Source: Lutibaculum sp963816555
Lineage (GTDB): Bacteria; Pseudomonadota; Alphaproteobacteria; Rhizobiales; Tepidamorphaceae
Direction: 5' to 3'
NCBI GenBank assembly: GCA_963816555.1
Contig: CAWFLD010000006.1
Coordinates: 1-64,000 of the forward strand
DNA: 64,000 nt
Positions 40,085 through 48,526 of this stretch are shown here, one piece after another. The notes beneath the pieces are model-generated. The model saw nothing but the letters and a program-made list of their open reading frames with translations, made no database searches and was not told the DNA's origin. Every line of letters starts with the position of its first letter. Position 1 is the first letter of the stretch. Made by a program: the position numbers and the translations under genes.

Positions 40085-40436
40085 GCACGTGCCTGTGGTC
40101 GCCGGGCAGCCCTCACCCAACGGATTCGGTGGAGGGACGGCGGCTTAAAGCAACGACGGTTCGGGCTTCCTTGGTCTCTGCCGGCTGTTCCAAAAGCCGG
40201 GGTCACTGAAGAGGCACACCATCATTGCCGGACGTGCGGACGGGATCCCCGTTCCAATCCATGGCATCACCACGCTCCGCCCCAGGCCGAGGGTGCGCCC
40301 AGCCGCATCCTGACGCCGAAAGCGGGGCATCAGCTGGCGCCCTTGTGCGCGACTTCCGGGAGCTCCACCGCCCGGGAGGCTTCGCTCGCACGGGCACCGG
40401 AAGGTTCGCCACCTTTTGGAACGGGAGTTTCCCCCG
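40085..40436 (+). ncRNA. Long leader of ornithine decarboxylase gene, candidate speF-type RNA element
   Basis: The 475-bp gap 39962-40436 has no coding signature and is rich in potential hairpins. The clearest pairs CCCTCACC (from about 40110) with GGTGGAGGG (to about 40136) around AACGGATT, with one bulged G. The block from about 40140 to the start codon contains further GC-rich pairing segments. In alphaproteobacteria a structured speF RNA motif is known upstream of ornithine decarboxylase genes, and position and size agree. I cannot verify the consensus here. Regulation by polyamines or ornithine is inference. Confidence 0.45.
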
Positions 40437-41570
40437 ATGCTGACTGATCGCATTCGCCAGTTTCTCGACACCCGACGATTCGACGGCCCCGTCGTCGTCG
40501 TCGACCGCGAGGTCGTGCGCGAGAACTACGAGGCCTTCGCGCGCGCCCTGCCCGACACCCGCATCTTCTATGCGGTCAAGGCGAACCCGGCGCCCGAGAT
40601 CCTGTCGCTCCTGGCCGAGCTCGGCTCGTCCTTCGACACCGCCAGCGTCACCGAGATCCAGCAGGCGCTGGCCGCGGGCGCTGGCCCCGAGCGCATCTCC
40701 TACGGCAACACGATCAAGAAGGAGCGCGACATCGCGCGCGCCTTCGAGCTCGGCGTCACCCTCTTCGCCGTCGACGCGGTCGAGGAGGTCGAGAAGGTCG
40801 CCCGCGCCGCCCCCGGCGCCCGCGTCTTCTGCCGCGTGCTGACCGACGGCGAGGGCGCCGAGTGGCCGCTGTCGCGCAAGTTCGGCTGCTCGGCCGACAT
40901 GGCGATTCGCGTGCTCGAGCACGCCCACCGGCTCGGCCTCGAGGCGCGCGGCGTGTCCTTCCACGTCGGCTCGCAGCAGAACGACCTCGGCGCCTGGGAC
41001 AAGGCGCTCGAGCTGTCGGCCTACGTCTTCCACGCGCTCGCCGAGCGCGGCATCCGCCTGTCGATGGTCAACATGGGCGGCGGCTTCCCGGCCCGCTACC
41101 TCAAGGACATCCCCGGCGTGATGGACTATGCCGGCGCGATCTTCGGCGCCCTGCGCAAGCATTTCGGCAACCGCCTGCCGGAGACGATCGTCGAGCCCGG
41201 CCGCGGCATGGTCGGCAATGCCGGCGTCATCCGCTCCGAGGTCGTGCTGATCTCCAAGAAGAGCGCCGAGGACGACAAGCGCTGGGTCTATCTCGACATC
41301 GGCAAGTTCGGCGGCCTCGCCGAGACGATGGACGAGGCGATCCGCTACCCCATCCGCACCCGCCACGACGGCGAGCGGACCGAGGACTGCATCATCGCCG
41401 GCCCGACCTGCGACAGCGCCGACGTGCTCTACGAGAAGGCGCCCTACGCGCTGCCGATCTCGCTCGAGATCGGCGACGAGGTGCTGATCGAGTCGACCGG
41501 CGCCTACACGACGACCTACTCGGCCGTCGGCTTCAACGGGTTCGCGCCCCTGGCTTCCTTCGTCATCTGA
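40437..41570 (+). CDS. speF: Ornithine/lysine-type decarboxylase (fold III, speF/odc)
   Basis: A 377-residue PLP enzyme of the alanine-racemase-fold decarboxylases. PLP Lys is in FYAVKANPAPEIL (about residue 48), SFHVGSQQ and GGGFPARY bind phosphate, EPGRGMVGNAG follows, and the specificity and catalytic Cys is in GPTCDSADVLYE. The product should be putrescine, which the homospermidine synthase encoded two genes on would use. GGGAG precedes the ATG. Some relatives also decarboxylate lysine. The long leader suggests RNA-level control. Confidence 0.92.
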   Translation: MLTDRIRQFLDTRRFDGPVVVVDREVVRENYEAFARALPDTRIFYAVKANPAPEILSLLAELGSSFDTASVTEIQQALAAGAGPERISYGNTIKKERDIARAFELGVTLFAVDAVEEVEKVARAAPGARVFCRVLTDGEGAEWPLSRKFGCSADMAIRVLEHAHRLGLEARGVSFHVGSQQNDLGAWDKALELSAYVFHALAERGIRLSMVNMGGGFPARYLKDIPGVMDYAGAIFGALRKHFGNRLPETIVEPGRGMVGNAGVIRSEVVLISKKSAEDDKRWVYLDIGKFGGLAETMDEAIRYPIRTRHDGERTEDCIIAGPTCDSADVLYEKAPYALPISLEIGDEVLIESTGAYTTTYSAVGFNGFAPLASFVI

Positions 41571-41581
41571 CGGAGCTCTAG

Positions 41582-42133
41582 ATGATCGAGATCCTGCCCG
41601 AAGCGCCGGGGGATGCCCCGGCGATCGAGACCCTGCTCGACAATTCCTTCGGCGTCGAGCGCCGCATGAAGACCGCCGAGCGCCTGCGCGAGGGCCGCAT
41701 GCCGGCCGACGGGCTCGCCCTCGTCGCGCGCGACGGGGTGCGCCTCGTCGGCACGATCCGGCTCTGGCACGTCGACGCCGGCGGCGTCCCCGCGCTCATG
41801 CTCGGGCCCGTCTGCGTGCGCTGCCAGTGGCAGGGCCGCGGCATCGGGGCCGCGCTGATCGAGACGTCGCTGAAGCGCGCCGAGGCGCTCGGCCACGGCG
41901 CCGTCATCCTCGTCGGCGACGCGCCCTATTACGGCCGCTTCGGCTTCGCCCGGCGGCACACGCTCGACCTTCAGCTGCCGGGACCGGTTGATCCCGACCG
42001 CTTTCTCGGGCTTGAACTGACGGCGGGCGCGCTGGCCGGCGCGCGTGGCCTCGTCACCGGCACCGGCCTGCCCGCGGGCGCCGGCGCCCAGGCCCCGCTC
42101 GGCCAGCACCCGATCATCGCCGCCGCGCTCTGA
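41582..42133 (+). CDS. GNAT-family N-acetyltransferase
   Basis: A 183-residue protein. The acetyl-CoA-binding motif lies in LGPVCVRCQWQGRGIGAALI (Q-x-x-G-x-G-x-A pattern), followed by PYYGRFGF, typical of the YhbS-like subgroup. It sits between ornithine decarboxylase (12 bases upstream) and homospermidine synthase in one operon, so acetylation of a polyamine or of a related amine is conceivable. The true substrate is unknown. Confidence 0.85.
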   Translation: MIEILPEAPGDAPAIETLLDNSFGVERRMKTAERLREGRMPADGLALVARDGVRLVGTIRLWHVDAGGVPALMLGPVCVRCQWQGRGIGAALIETSLKRAEALGHGAVILVGDAPYYGRFGFARRHTLDLQLPGPVDPDRFLGLELTAGALAGARGLVTGTGLPAGAGAQAPLGQHPIIAAAL

Positions 42134-42209
42134 AGAGAGCGCGGCTCGACCCGAAGCGAGAGGAAAGACCGGCGGCACCACGCAAGGCCGCCCTCGAAGG
42201 GAGTTCCTG

Positions 42210-43643
42210 ATGTCCGACCACGAGATCCTGGGCCGCGTGGAAGGGCCCGTCGTCATCATCGGCTTCGGGTCGATCGGCGCGGGCACGCTGCCCCTGATCC
42301 TGCGCCACATCGATTGCGACCATTCGCGCATCGTGATCGTCGACCCGAGCGAGGCCAACAGGGACATCGCCGAGCGCCACGGCATACGCTTCGTGAAGGA
42401 GCGGCTGACGCCCGACAACCACCGCGACGTGGTCGGCCCGCTCCTGTCGAGCGACGACGGCAGCCGCGGCTTCCTGGTCAACCTCTCCGTCGACGTCTCG
42501 TCCGTCGCGATGATGGACCTCTGCAAGGACCTCGGCGCCCTCTACATCGACACGGTCGCCGAGCCGTGGCTCGGCTTCTACACCGACGAATCGAAGTCCC
42601 CCTCCGAGCGCTCCAACTACGCGCTGCGGCAGCGCGTGCTCGACCTCCGCTCGCGCCGCCCCGGCGGCCCGACCGCCGTCTCCTGCTGCGGCGCCAATCC
42701 CGGCATGGTCTCGTGGTTCGTCAAGCAGGCGATGCTCGACGTCGCCCGCGACACGGGGCACGAGACGCAGGCGCCGACGACGCGGGAGGGCTGGGCGCGG
42801 CTCGCCCGTGACCTCGGCATCAAGGGCATCCACATCGCCGAGCGCGACACGCAGCGCGCGAAGCAGCCCAAGCCGCGCGGCGTCTTCGTCAACACATGGT
42901 CCGTCGAGGGCTTCATCTCGGAAGGGCTGCAGCCGGCCGAGCTCGGCTGGGGCACGCACGAGAAGCGCATGCCGGTCGACGGCCGCGAGCACGAGTTCGG
43001 CTCGGGCGCGGCGATCTACCTGATGCGGCCGGGCGCCGGCACCAACGTGCGCAGCTGGACGCCGACCGCAAAGGCGCAGCACGGCTTCCTGATCACCCAC
43101 AACGAGGCGATCTCGATCTCCGACTACTTCACGCTGCGCGAGGGCGACGCCGTCGCCTACCGGCCGACCTGCCACTACGCCTACCACCCCTGCGACGACG
43201 CCATCCTGTCGCTGCACGAGATGGCCGGCCGCCAGTGGCAGCCGCAGAACAAGTGGCGGATCCTGCACGAGGACGAGGTGCTCGACGGCATCGACGAGCT
43301 CGGCGTCCTGCTCTACGGCCACGAAAAGAACGCCTACTGGTACGGCTCGCAGCTCTCCATCGAGGAGGCGCGGTCCCTCGCGCCCTACCAGAACGCGACG
43401 GGGCTGCAGGTCACCTCGGCCGTGCTGGCCGGCATGGTCTGGGCGCTCGAGAACCCAGAGGCCGGCATCGTCGAGGCCGACGAGATGGACTTCGCCCGGT
43501 GCCTTCAGGTGCAGCGCCGCTATCTCGGCCCCGTCACCGGCCACTACACCGACTGGACCCCCCTCGTCGACCGCGGCCACCTCTTCCCCGAGGACATCGA
43601 CGAGGACGACCCCTGGCAGTTCCGGAACGTCATCGTGCGGTAG
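42210..43643 (+). CDS. hss: Homospermidine synthase
   Basis: A 477-residue NAD-dependent enzyme that makes sym-homospermidine from two putrescines, the main polyamine of many alphaproteobacteria. The Rossmann start VVIIGFGSIGAGTLPLILRH, then VDPSEANRDIAE, CCGANPGMVSWFVKQAML, and VFVNTWSVEGF with HNEAISISDYF are family blocks. Length agrees with the Blastochloris-type enzyme. AAGGGAG precedes the ATG. With the decarboxylase upstream it completes the route from ornithine to homospermidine. Confidence 0.94.
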   Translation: MSDHEILGRVEGPVVIIGFGSIGAGTLPLILRHIDCDHSRIVIVDPSEANRDIAERHGIRFVKERLTPDNHRDVVGPLLSSDDGSRGFLVNLSVDVSSVAMMDLCKDLGALYIDTVAEPWLGFYTDESKSPSERSNYALRQRVLDLRSRRPGGPTAVSCCGANPGMVSWFVKQAMLDVARDTGHETQAPTTREGWARLARDLGIKGIHIAERDTQRAKQPKPRGVFVNTWSVEGFISEGLQPAELGWGTHEKRMPVDGREHEFGSGAAIYLMRPGAGTNVRSWTPTAKAQHGFLITHNEAISISDYFTLREGDAVAYRPTCHYAYHPCDDAILSLHEMAGRQWQPQNKWRILHEDEVLDGIDELGVLLYGHEKNAYWYGSQLSIEEARSLAPYQNATGLQVTSAVLAGMVWALENPEAGIVEADEMDFARCLQVQRRYLGPVTGHYTDWTPLVDRGHLFPEDIDEDDPWQFRNVIVR

Positions 43644-43667
43644 CGAGGAAGCGCCCTCCCCTCGCGC

Positions 43668-43800
43668 CGCTCATCCCCGCGAAAGCCGGGATCCACGCGG
43701 CACGGCCCGGCGTGCGGCCGTGGATTCCTGCTTGCGCAGGACCGGGCGGAAGACGAAGGGCCTCCCCACAGCCGCTCATCCCGGCGAAGGCCGGGATCCA
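43668..43800. repeat. REP-like palindromic repeats
   Basis: Two direct copies of a 28-base element (43668-43695 and 43773-43800) agree at 26 of 28 positions. Each holds the inverted repeat ATCCC-GCGAA-GGGAT flanked by TC and CC. A third, more diverged copy in the opposite orientation (TGGATTCCTGCTTGCGCAGG) lies between them near 43720-43740. Elements of this shape are dispersed in many alphaproteobacterial genomes. They fill the hss-cupin gap 43644-43896. Confidence 0.75.
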
Positions 43801-43896
43801 GAGCCGCTTGCTCCGCCGCGCCACCTTGCGCACCACCCCCGGCTTGCCCCGCGCGCAGCCCCGTGCACCTCTTTCCCCCGCAGGAGGAACCGCGCC

Positions 43897-44271
43897 ATGC
43901 CCGACACCGAATACGCACCGATCAACTTCGCCGAGAAGCTCGGCCTCATCCCGGAGCCCTGGCAGCCCCGCGTGGTGGCCGAGCTCAACGACTACCAGTT
44001 CAAGCTCGTGAAGCTCCGGGGCGACTTCGTCTGGCACAGCCATCCGGACACGGACGAGGCCTTCGTCGTGATCGAGGGCGAGCTGCGCATCGACTTCCGC
44101 GACGGAGCCGTCACGGTGAAGGCGGGCGAGATGTTCGTCGTGCCGAAGGGCGTCGAGCACCGGCCGCACGCGGCGGCCGAGGTGAAGGCGCTGCTGGTCG
44201 AGCCGCGCGGCGTGGTGAACACCGGCGACGCCGGCGGCGAGCGGACGGCGGCGAACGACCTCTGGGTGTGA
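43897..44271 (+). CDS. Cupin-domain protein
   Basis: A 124-residue single-domain cupin. Metal-binding motif 1 is FVWHSHPDTDEAFVVIEGE (His, His, Glu) and motif 2 is VPKGVEHRPHA (His), so a metal site is likely. The start has AGGAGG at ideal distance. Proteins of this size act as small isomerases, dioxygenases or ligand sensors; nothing in the context decides. Confidence 0.87.
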   Translation: MPDTEYAPINFAEKLGLIPEPWQPRVVAELNDYQFKLVKLRGDFVWHSHPDTDEAFVVIEGELRIDFRDGAVTVKAGEMFVVPKGVEHRPHAAAEVKALLVEPRGVVNTGDAGGERTAANDLWV

Positions 44272-44715
44272 GGGCCGGCGGGAGGACCGGAAGGGGGTCC
44301 CTTTCGGCCAGGATCGGGTGTTGCTGTGACGGCGCCCCTCGTCACCGGCAGCCTGGGGCTCATTCAGGCCGGGCCCGAGTTCTCACTCGCGTTCCCTTCA
44401 TCCCTTATCCCATTGCGCTGCGTCGGTGCGCAGGCTGTGCGCGTATCCGGCGGGGATGCCCCCCGCAACGAGCGGATCAGGCCGTGTTCGGCCTTCGCAT
44501 CGCCGCGCGCCTCTGCCGCGCATGCCACTGCGCAGGATCGCCGAGGACGTCGTCCTGTTGCGCGATCGAGGGCGACTTAATATTGCCGAAATCGCAGGAT
44601 CAACTTTTCCGTGACCCCACTTGCCGGTGGACAGAGGTCTTCGTGATGTTGATCCCGCCGGGCTTGCCGGCACTGAGATCTCTCTTTGTGCGGGAAAGAC
44701 CGGAGTTTATCTTAA
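44272..44715. other. Intergenic region, 444 bp, with GC drop toward the right
   Basis: A 9-base hairpin (CCGGAAGGG at 44287-44295, CCCTTTCGG at 44299-44307) follows the cupin stop and may help termination, although no T run follows. From about 44570 the composition becomes clearly less GC-rich, continuing into the next gene. Short open frames here show no family resemblance. Confidence 0.45.
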
Positions 44716-45639
44716 ATGCGAAGAAATTTCTTTTTCGCGATCCTGGCGATTCTGGTCACCTACCTCGCGGGTGGATGGAGCGAGCGGCATAATATCTTCC
44801 CATGGCCGCAGATGCTGGCCCTCAAACATCACTTCTCCGAGCAGGAAGCGCCCCCGGAAAGCCGATACGTGTTCGACAGTAGCGGCCGCCTGGCGTCCGA
44901 CGAGACGAAGAAATCGGCCGCCTGTCCCCCCCAGTCGGATCGAACAGCCGTCCTGCTGGTCCTCGGCCAGTCCAATGCGGCGAACCACGGCGGCCAGCAA
45001 TTCCGGTCGGAACACGGGACGCACATTCTCAACTTCTTCGTCGGCCGATGCTTTATCGCCCAGTCACCACTGCTTGGATCAACCGGTGCGAAAGGCGAGT
45101 ACTGGACTCGTCTGGCGAACCTGCTGGTTGCTTCGGGGAGGTTCGACGACATAGTCATCGCCCCCTTGGCAATCACCGGCTCCGAAGTGTCGCGATGGGC
45201 GGAAGGCGGCGACATCAATCAACTCCTGATCGAAACCACCAGGCAGCTTGAACAGAGTTCCTATCGCGTCACGCATGTCTTTTGGGTGCAGGGCGAGGCA
45301 GATTACGTCGAGGGCACCGGCACTGATGCCTACAAGCAGCGATTTCTGTCCCTGGTCGACACGCTGCGCGCTCAGAAGGTCACGGCCCCCGTCTATGTCT
45401 CCATCGCCACCAAATGCCTCGAGCCGAGCAATGGCGGTTTCAAGAGCCATGCTTCGGACAACCCGGTCTCTCGTGCCCAGATGGAGTTGTCGACGATGGC
45501 GGCGGAGGGGCTCAGGCGAGGAGTGAACATCGACGCGCTGCTCGACGAGGTGGATCGCTACGATGACTGCCACATCGGCGGCGGCGGAGAGCAGAAAGTC
45601 GCGAAAGCCTGGGCCGATCTGTTGCTCGCTGAGCCCTGA
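44716..45639 (+). CDS. Secreted SASA/SGNH-type carbohydrate esterase-like protein, atypical composition
   Basis: A 307-residue protein with an N-terminal membrane anchor or signal (RNFFFAILAILVTYLAGGW). The nucleophile motif is VLGQSNAANHGG (GQSN as in sialate O-acetylesterases and CE6 enzymes), followed by VFWVQGEADY and a C-terminal Asp-His pair in YDDCHIGGGGEQ. This fits an extracytoplasmic deacetylase acting on acetylated polysaccharide. The gene uses many more AT-ending codons (AAA, TTT, AAT) than its neighbours, a sign of recent acquisition. It stands alone with no polysaccharide genes beside it. Confidence 0.72.
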   Translation: MRRNFFFAILAILVTYLAGGWSERHNIFPWPQMLALKHHFSEQEAPPESRYVFDSSGRLASDETKKSAACPPQSDRTAVLLVLGQSNAANHGGQQFRSEHGTHILNFFVGRCFIAQSPLLGSTGAKGEYWTRLANLLVASGRFDDIVIAPLAITGSEVSRWAEGGDINQLLIETTRQLEQSSYRVTHVFWVQGEADYVEGTGTDAYKQRFLSLVDTLRAQKVTAPVYVSIATKCLEPSNGGFKSHASDNPVSRAQMELSTMAAEGLRRGVNIDALLDEVDRYDDCHIGGGGEQKVAKAWADLLLAEP

Positions 45640-45842
45640 GGCCTCCCCGGCGATTGTCCGGCGCGGGATTCACCTCCCGTGCGCCAAAAACCCATCGCGC
45701 GCAGGGCCGTGGTGCCGGCAGCCCCCAGCGTCCCGCACGGCCCCCGGACGCTCGCGTCCGGCTCTTTGGGGCGTGCATGACGGCAGCATCACGCCGGGGC
45801 GGGACACGGCATGCCCGCCCGCGGGGCGCGCGCCCCCTCCCC

Positions 45843-46625
45843 TCACGTCGTCGGCCCCTCGGCCTCCTTGGCCTGCAGGCCGCGCTCGGTGAGGCAGGTC
45901 CAGGCGCTCTCGGCGTCGTCGGCGAAGGCGAAGAGGTCGAGGTCCCTGGCGGCGATCGTCCCCATCTCGACGAGCCGGTCGAAATTGATCAGCGAGCGCC
46001 AGTAGGCCTCGTCGAACAGCACGATCGGCACGCCCGGCGCCTTGCCGGTCTGCACGAGCGTCAGGATCTCGAACAATTCGTCGAGCGTGCCGAAGCCGCC
46101 GGGGAAGACGACGAGCGCGTTGGCGCGCATCGCGAGGTGCATCTTGCGCATCGCGAAATAGTGGAAGCGGAAGGTCAGGTCCGGCGTCGTGTAGGGATTG
46201 GGCAGCTGCTCGTGCGGCAGGGTGATGTTGAAGCCGATGGTGATGGCGCCGGCGTCGCTGGCGCCGCGGTTGGCCGCCTCCATGATGCCCGGGCCGCCGC
46301 CGGTGGCGATGACGTTGTGGCGCTCGCCGTCGGGGGCGAGCAGCGCGCCGCCGCGCTCGGATGCGATGCGGCCGAAGGCGCGGGCCTCGTCGTAGTAGCG
46401 GTCGAGCGGCGCGGAGCCGCCCGCGACGGCGCGCGCGGAGCCGTAGACGATGACCGTCGAGCGGATCTTGAAGCGCTCGAGCGTCAGCTGCGCCTTGGCG
46501 TATTCGAGCAGGAAGCGCACGCCCCGCATCTCGTTTGAGAGCAGGAAGTCGGGGTCGAGCGAGGCGAGGCGGAAGGCGGGGTTGTCGATCTGCGCGCGGT
46601 TGCCCGCGCCTGGGGAATTGTCCAC
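45843..46625 (-). CDS. TIGR00730/LOG family Rossmann-fold protein
   Basis: A 260-residue protein of the LOG (cytokinin riboside monophosphate phosphoribohydrolase) family. VIYGSARAVAGG opens the fold, ATGGGPGIMEAANRGA and the hallmark PGGFGTLDELFEIL follow, with the Arg and Glu residues used for nucleotide-ribose hydrolysis. The long N-terminus before YGSAR is usual in proteobacterial type II members. Its cellular substrate in bacteria is generally a purine nucleotide. Single gene downstream of the serC-serA terminator. Confidence 0.87.
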   Translation of the reverse strand: MDNSPGAGNRAQIDNPAFRLASLDPDFLLSNEMRGVRFLLEYAKAQLTLERFKIRSTVIVYGSARAVAGGSAPLDRYYDEARAFGRIASERGGALLAPDGERHNVIATGGGPGIMEAANRGASDAGAITIGFNITLPHEQLPNPYTTPDLTFRFHYFAMRKMHLAMRANALVVFPGGFGTLDELFEILTLVQTGKAPGVPIVLFDEAYWRSLINFDRLVEMGTIAARDLDLFAFADDAESAWTCLTERGLQAKEAEGPTT

Positions 46626-46650
46626 GTCGGATCTGCCGTCATAGGAATCG

Positions 46651-46680
46651 AAAAGGGCGGCGCCTCGCGGCCGCCGCCCC
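46651..46680 (-). terminator. Rho-independent terminator downstream of serA
   Basis: On the minus strand GGGCGGCG and CGCCGCCC pair around a GC-rich loop and are followed by TTTTCG. It lies between the serA stop and the LOG-family start and should end the serC-serA transcript. Confidence 0.7.
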
Positions 46681-46804
46681 CGTCAATCTAGGGCATGGTC
46701 CCGAAAAGTTGCAGGGATTTCGGTGAAGACCGTGCGGCGGGAAGGCGTGCGGGCGCCAGGCCGGGTTCGGCCGGACCGGGCGCTGCGGCCTGTTTCGGTG
46801 CCGC

Positions 46805-48391
46805 TCAGAACTCCAGCGCCTTCACCTGGCGCACGTGCGGCAGCTCGTTGATCCGGTTCAGCATGCCCTCGCTCAGCTCGGTGTCGACCTCGATGAGCGC
46901 GATCGCGTCGGCGCCGCGGGCGAGGCGGCCGAGCGCGAAGGTCGCGATGTTGACCTCCATCTGGCCGAGCAGCGTGCCGAGCGCGCCGATGAAGCCCGGC
47001 CGGTCCTCGTTGGTCACGTAGAGCATGTGGGGGCCGAGCTCGGCCTCCATGTTGATGCCCTTGACCTGGATGATGCGCGGCCGGCCGTCGGCGAAGAGCG
47101 TGCCGGCGACGGAGCGCTCCTGCCGCTCCGTGATGACCGTCAGGCGGATGTAGTTCTCGTAGGCGCCCTGCTGCTCGCGGCGCACCTCCTCGACGTGGAT
47201 GCCGCGCTCGCGCGCCATGACGGGGGCGGAGACCATGTTGACGTCCTGCAGCATCGGCCGCAGCAGGCCGGTGACGGCGGCGGCCGTCATCGGCTTGACG
47301 TTCATCTCCGCGACGTCGCCCTCGTACTCGATCCTCAGGCCCTTGACCGAGGTCTCGGTGAGCTGGCCGGCGAAGGAGCCGAGCTGCTCGGCGAGCTTGA
47401 CGAAGGGCGTCAGGCGCGGCGCCTCCTCGGCGGTGATCGAGGGCATGTTGAGCGCGTTCGTCACGGCGCCGTCGAGCAGGTAGTCGGCCATCTGCTCGGC
47501 GACCTGCAGCGCGACGTTCTCCTGCGCCTCGGTGGTCGAGGCGCCCAGATGCGGCGTGCAGACGACGTTGGGGTGGCCGAACAGCGGGTTCTCCTTCGCC
47601 GGCTCCGTCACGAAGACGTCGAAGGCGGCGCCGCCGACCTGGCCGGAGTCGAGCGCCTCGCGCAGCGCCTCCTCGTCGACGAGGCCGCCGCGGGCGCAGT
47701 TGATGATGCGCACGCCCTTCTTGGCCTTCGCCAGCGCCTCGCGGCCCAGGATGTTCTTCGTCTTCTCCGTCAGCGGCGTGTGCAGCGTGATGAAGTCGGC
47801 GCGGGCGAGCAGCGTGTCGAGGTCGACCTTCTCCACGCCGAGCTCCAGCGCCCGCTCCTCGGAGAGGAAGGGGTCGAAGGCGATGACGCGCATCCTGAGG
47901 CCGATCGCCCGGCTCGCCGCGATCGAGCCGATATTGCCGCAGCCGATGACGCCGAGCGTCTTGGCGGTGATCTCGGTGCCGACGAACCTGTTCTTCTCCC
48001 ACTTGCCGGCCTGGGTCGAGGCGTCGGCCTGCGGGATCTGCCGGGCGAGCGCGAACATGAGCGCGATCGCATGCTCCGCAGTCGTGATCGAGTTCCCGAA
48101 GGGCGTGTTCATCACGATGATGCCCTTCTTCGTCGCCTCGGGGATGTCGATGTTGTCGACGCCGATGCCGGCGCGGCCGATCACCTTCAGCCTGCCCGCG
48201 TTGGCGATGATCTTCTCGGTCACCTTGGTGGCCGAGCGGACGGCGAGGCCGTCATAGTCGCCGATGCGCGCGGCGAGCTTCTCCTTGTCGGGCCCGAGGT
48301 CGGGCTCGTAGTCGACCTCGATGCCGCGGTCCTGGAAGATCTTCACGGCGGCGGGAGACAGCTTGTCGGAAATCAGTACACGGGGAGCCAT
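46805..48391 (-). CDS. serA: D-3-phosphoglycerate dehydrogenase SerA
   Basis: A 528-residue enzyme for the first step of serine synthesis (3-phosphoglycerate to phosphohydroxypyruvate, NAD-dependent). The catalytic domain shows VIGRAGIGVDNIDIP, the NAD motif LGVIGCGNIGSIAASRA, the catalytic Arg region NCARGGLVDEEAL and His in TPHLGAST. An intervening domain and a C-terminal ACT domain (YVTNEDRPGFIGALGTLLGQ) make it the long form, possibly serine-regulated. It is encoded just behind serC. Confidence 0.96.
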   Translation of the reverse strand: MAPRVLISDKLSPAAVKIFQDRGIEVDYEPDLGPDKEKLAARIGDYDGLAVRSATKVTEKIIANAGRLKVIGRAGIGVDNIDIPEATKKGIIVMNTPFGNSITTAEHAIALMFALARQIPQADASTQAGKWEKNRFVGTEITAKTLGVIGCGNIGSIAASRAIGLRMRVIAFDPFLSEERALELGVEKVDLDTLLARADFITLHTPLTEKTKNILGREALAKAKKGVRIINCARGGLVDEEALREALDSGQVGGAAFDVFVTEPAKENPLFGHPNVVCTPHLGASTTEAQENVALQVAEQMADYLLDGAVTNALNMPSITAEEAPRLTPFVKLAEQLGSFAGQLTETSVKGLRIEYEGDVAEMNVKPMTAAAVTGLLRPMLQDVNMVSAPVMARERGIHVEEVRREQQGAYENYIRLTVITERQERSVAGTLFADGRPRIIQVKGINMEAELGPHMLYVTNEDRPGFIGALGTLLGQMEVNIATFALGRLARGADAIALIEVDTELSEGMLNRINELPHVRQVKALEF

Positions 48392-48526
48392 GGCTCGTAC
48401 CTCATGGGGATTGCGGCGCGCCCGCCCTGGGCGCGCACGTCACGAAGGGGAAAACGGGACGAAGGCGAGGCCCCGGGGCGCGCGAGAGAGTAGCCCCGGG
48501 GGAACCTGTCGCGGCCGCGGGCGGCC

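Noticed and set aside
44326..44580. A short open frame in the gap before the esterase gene
   Set aside because: No ribosome site, no family resemblance, and composition changes in the middle of it.
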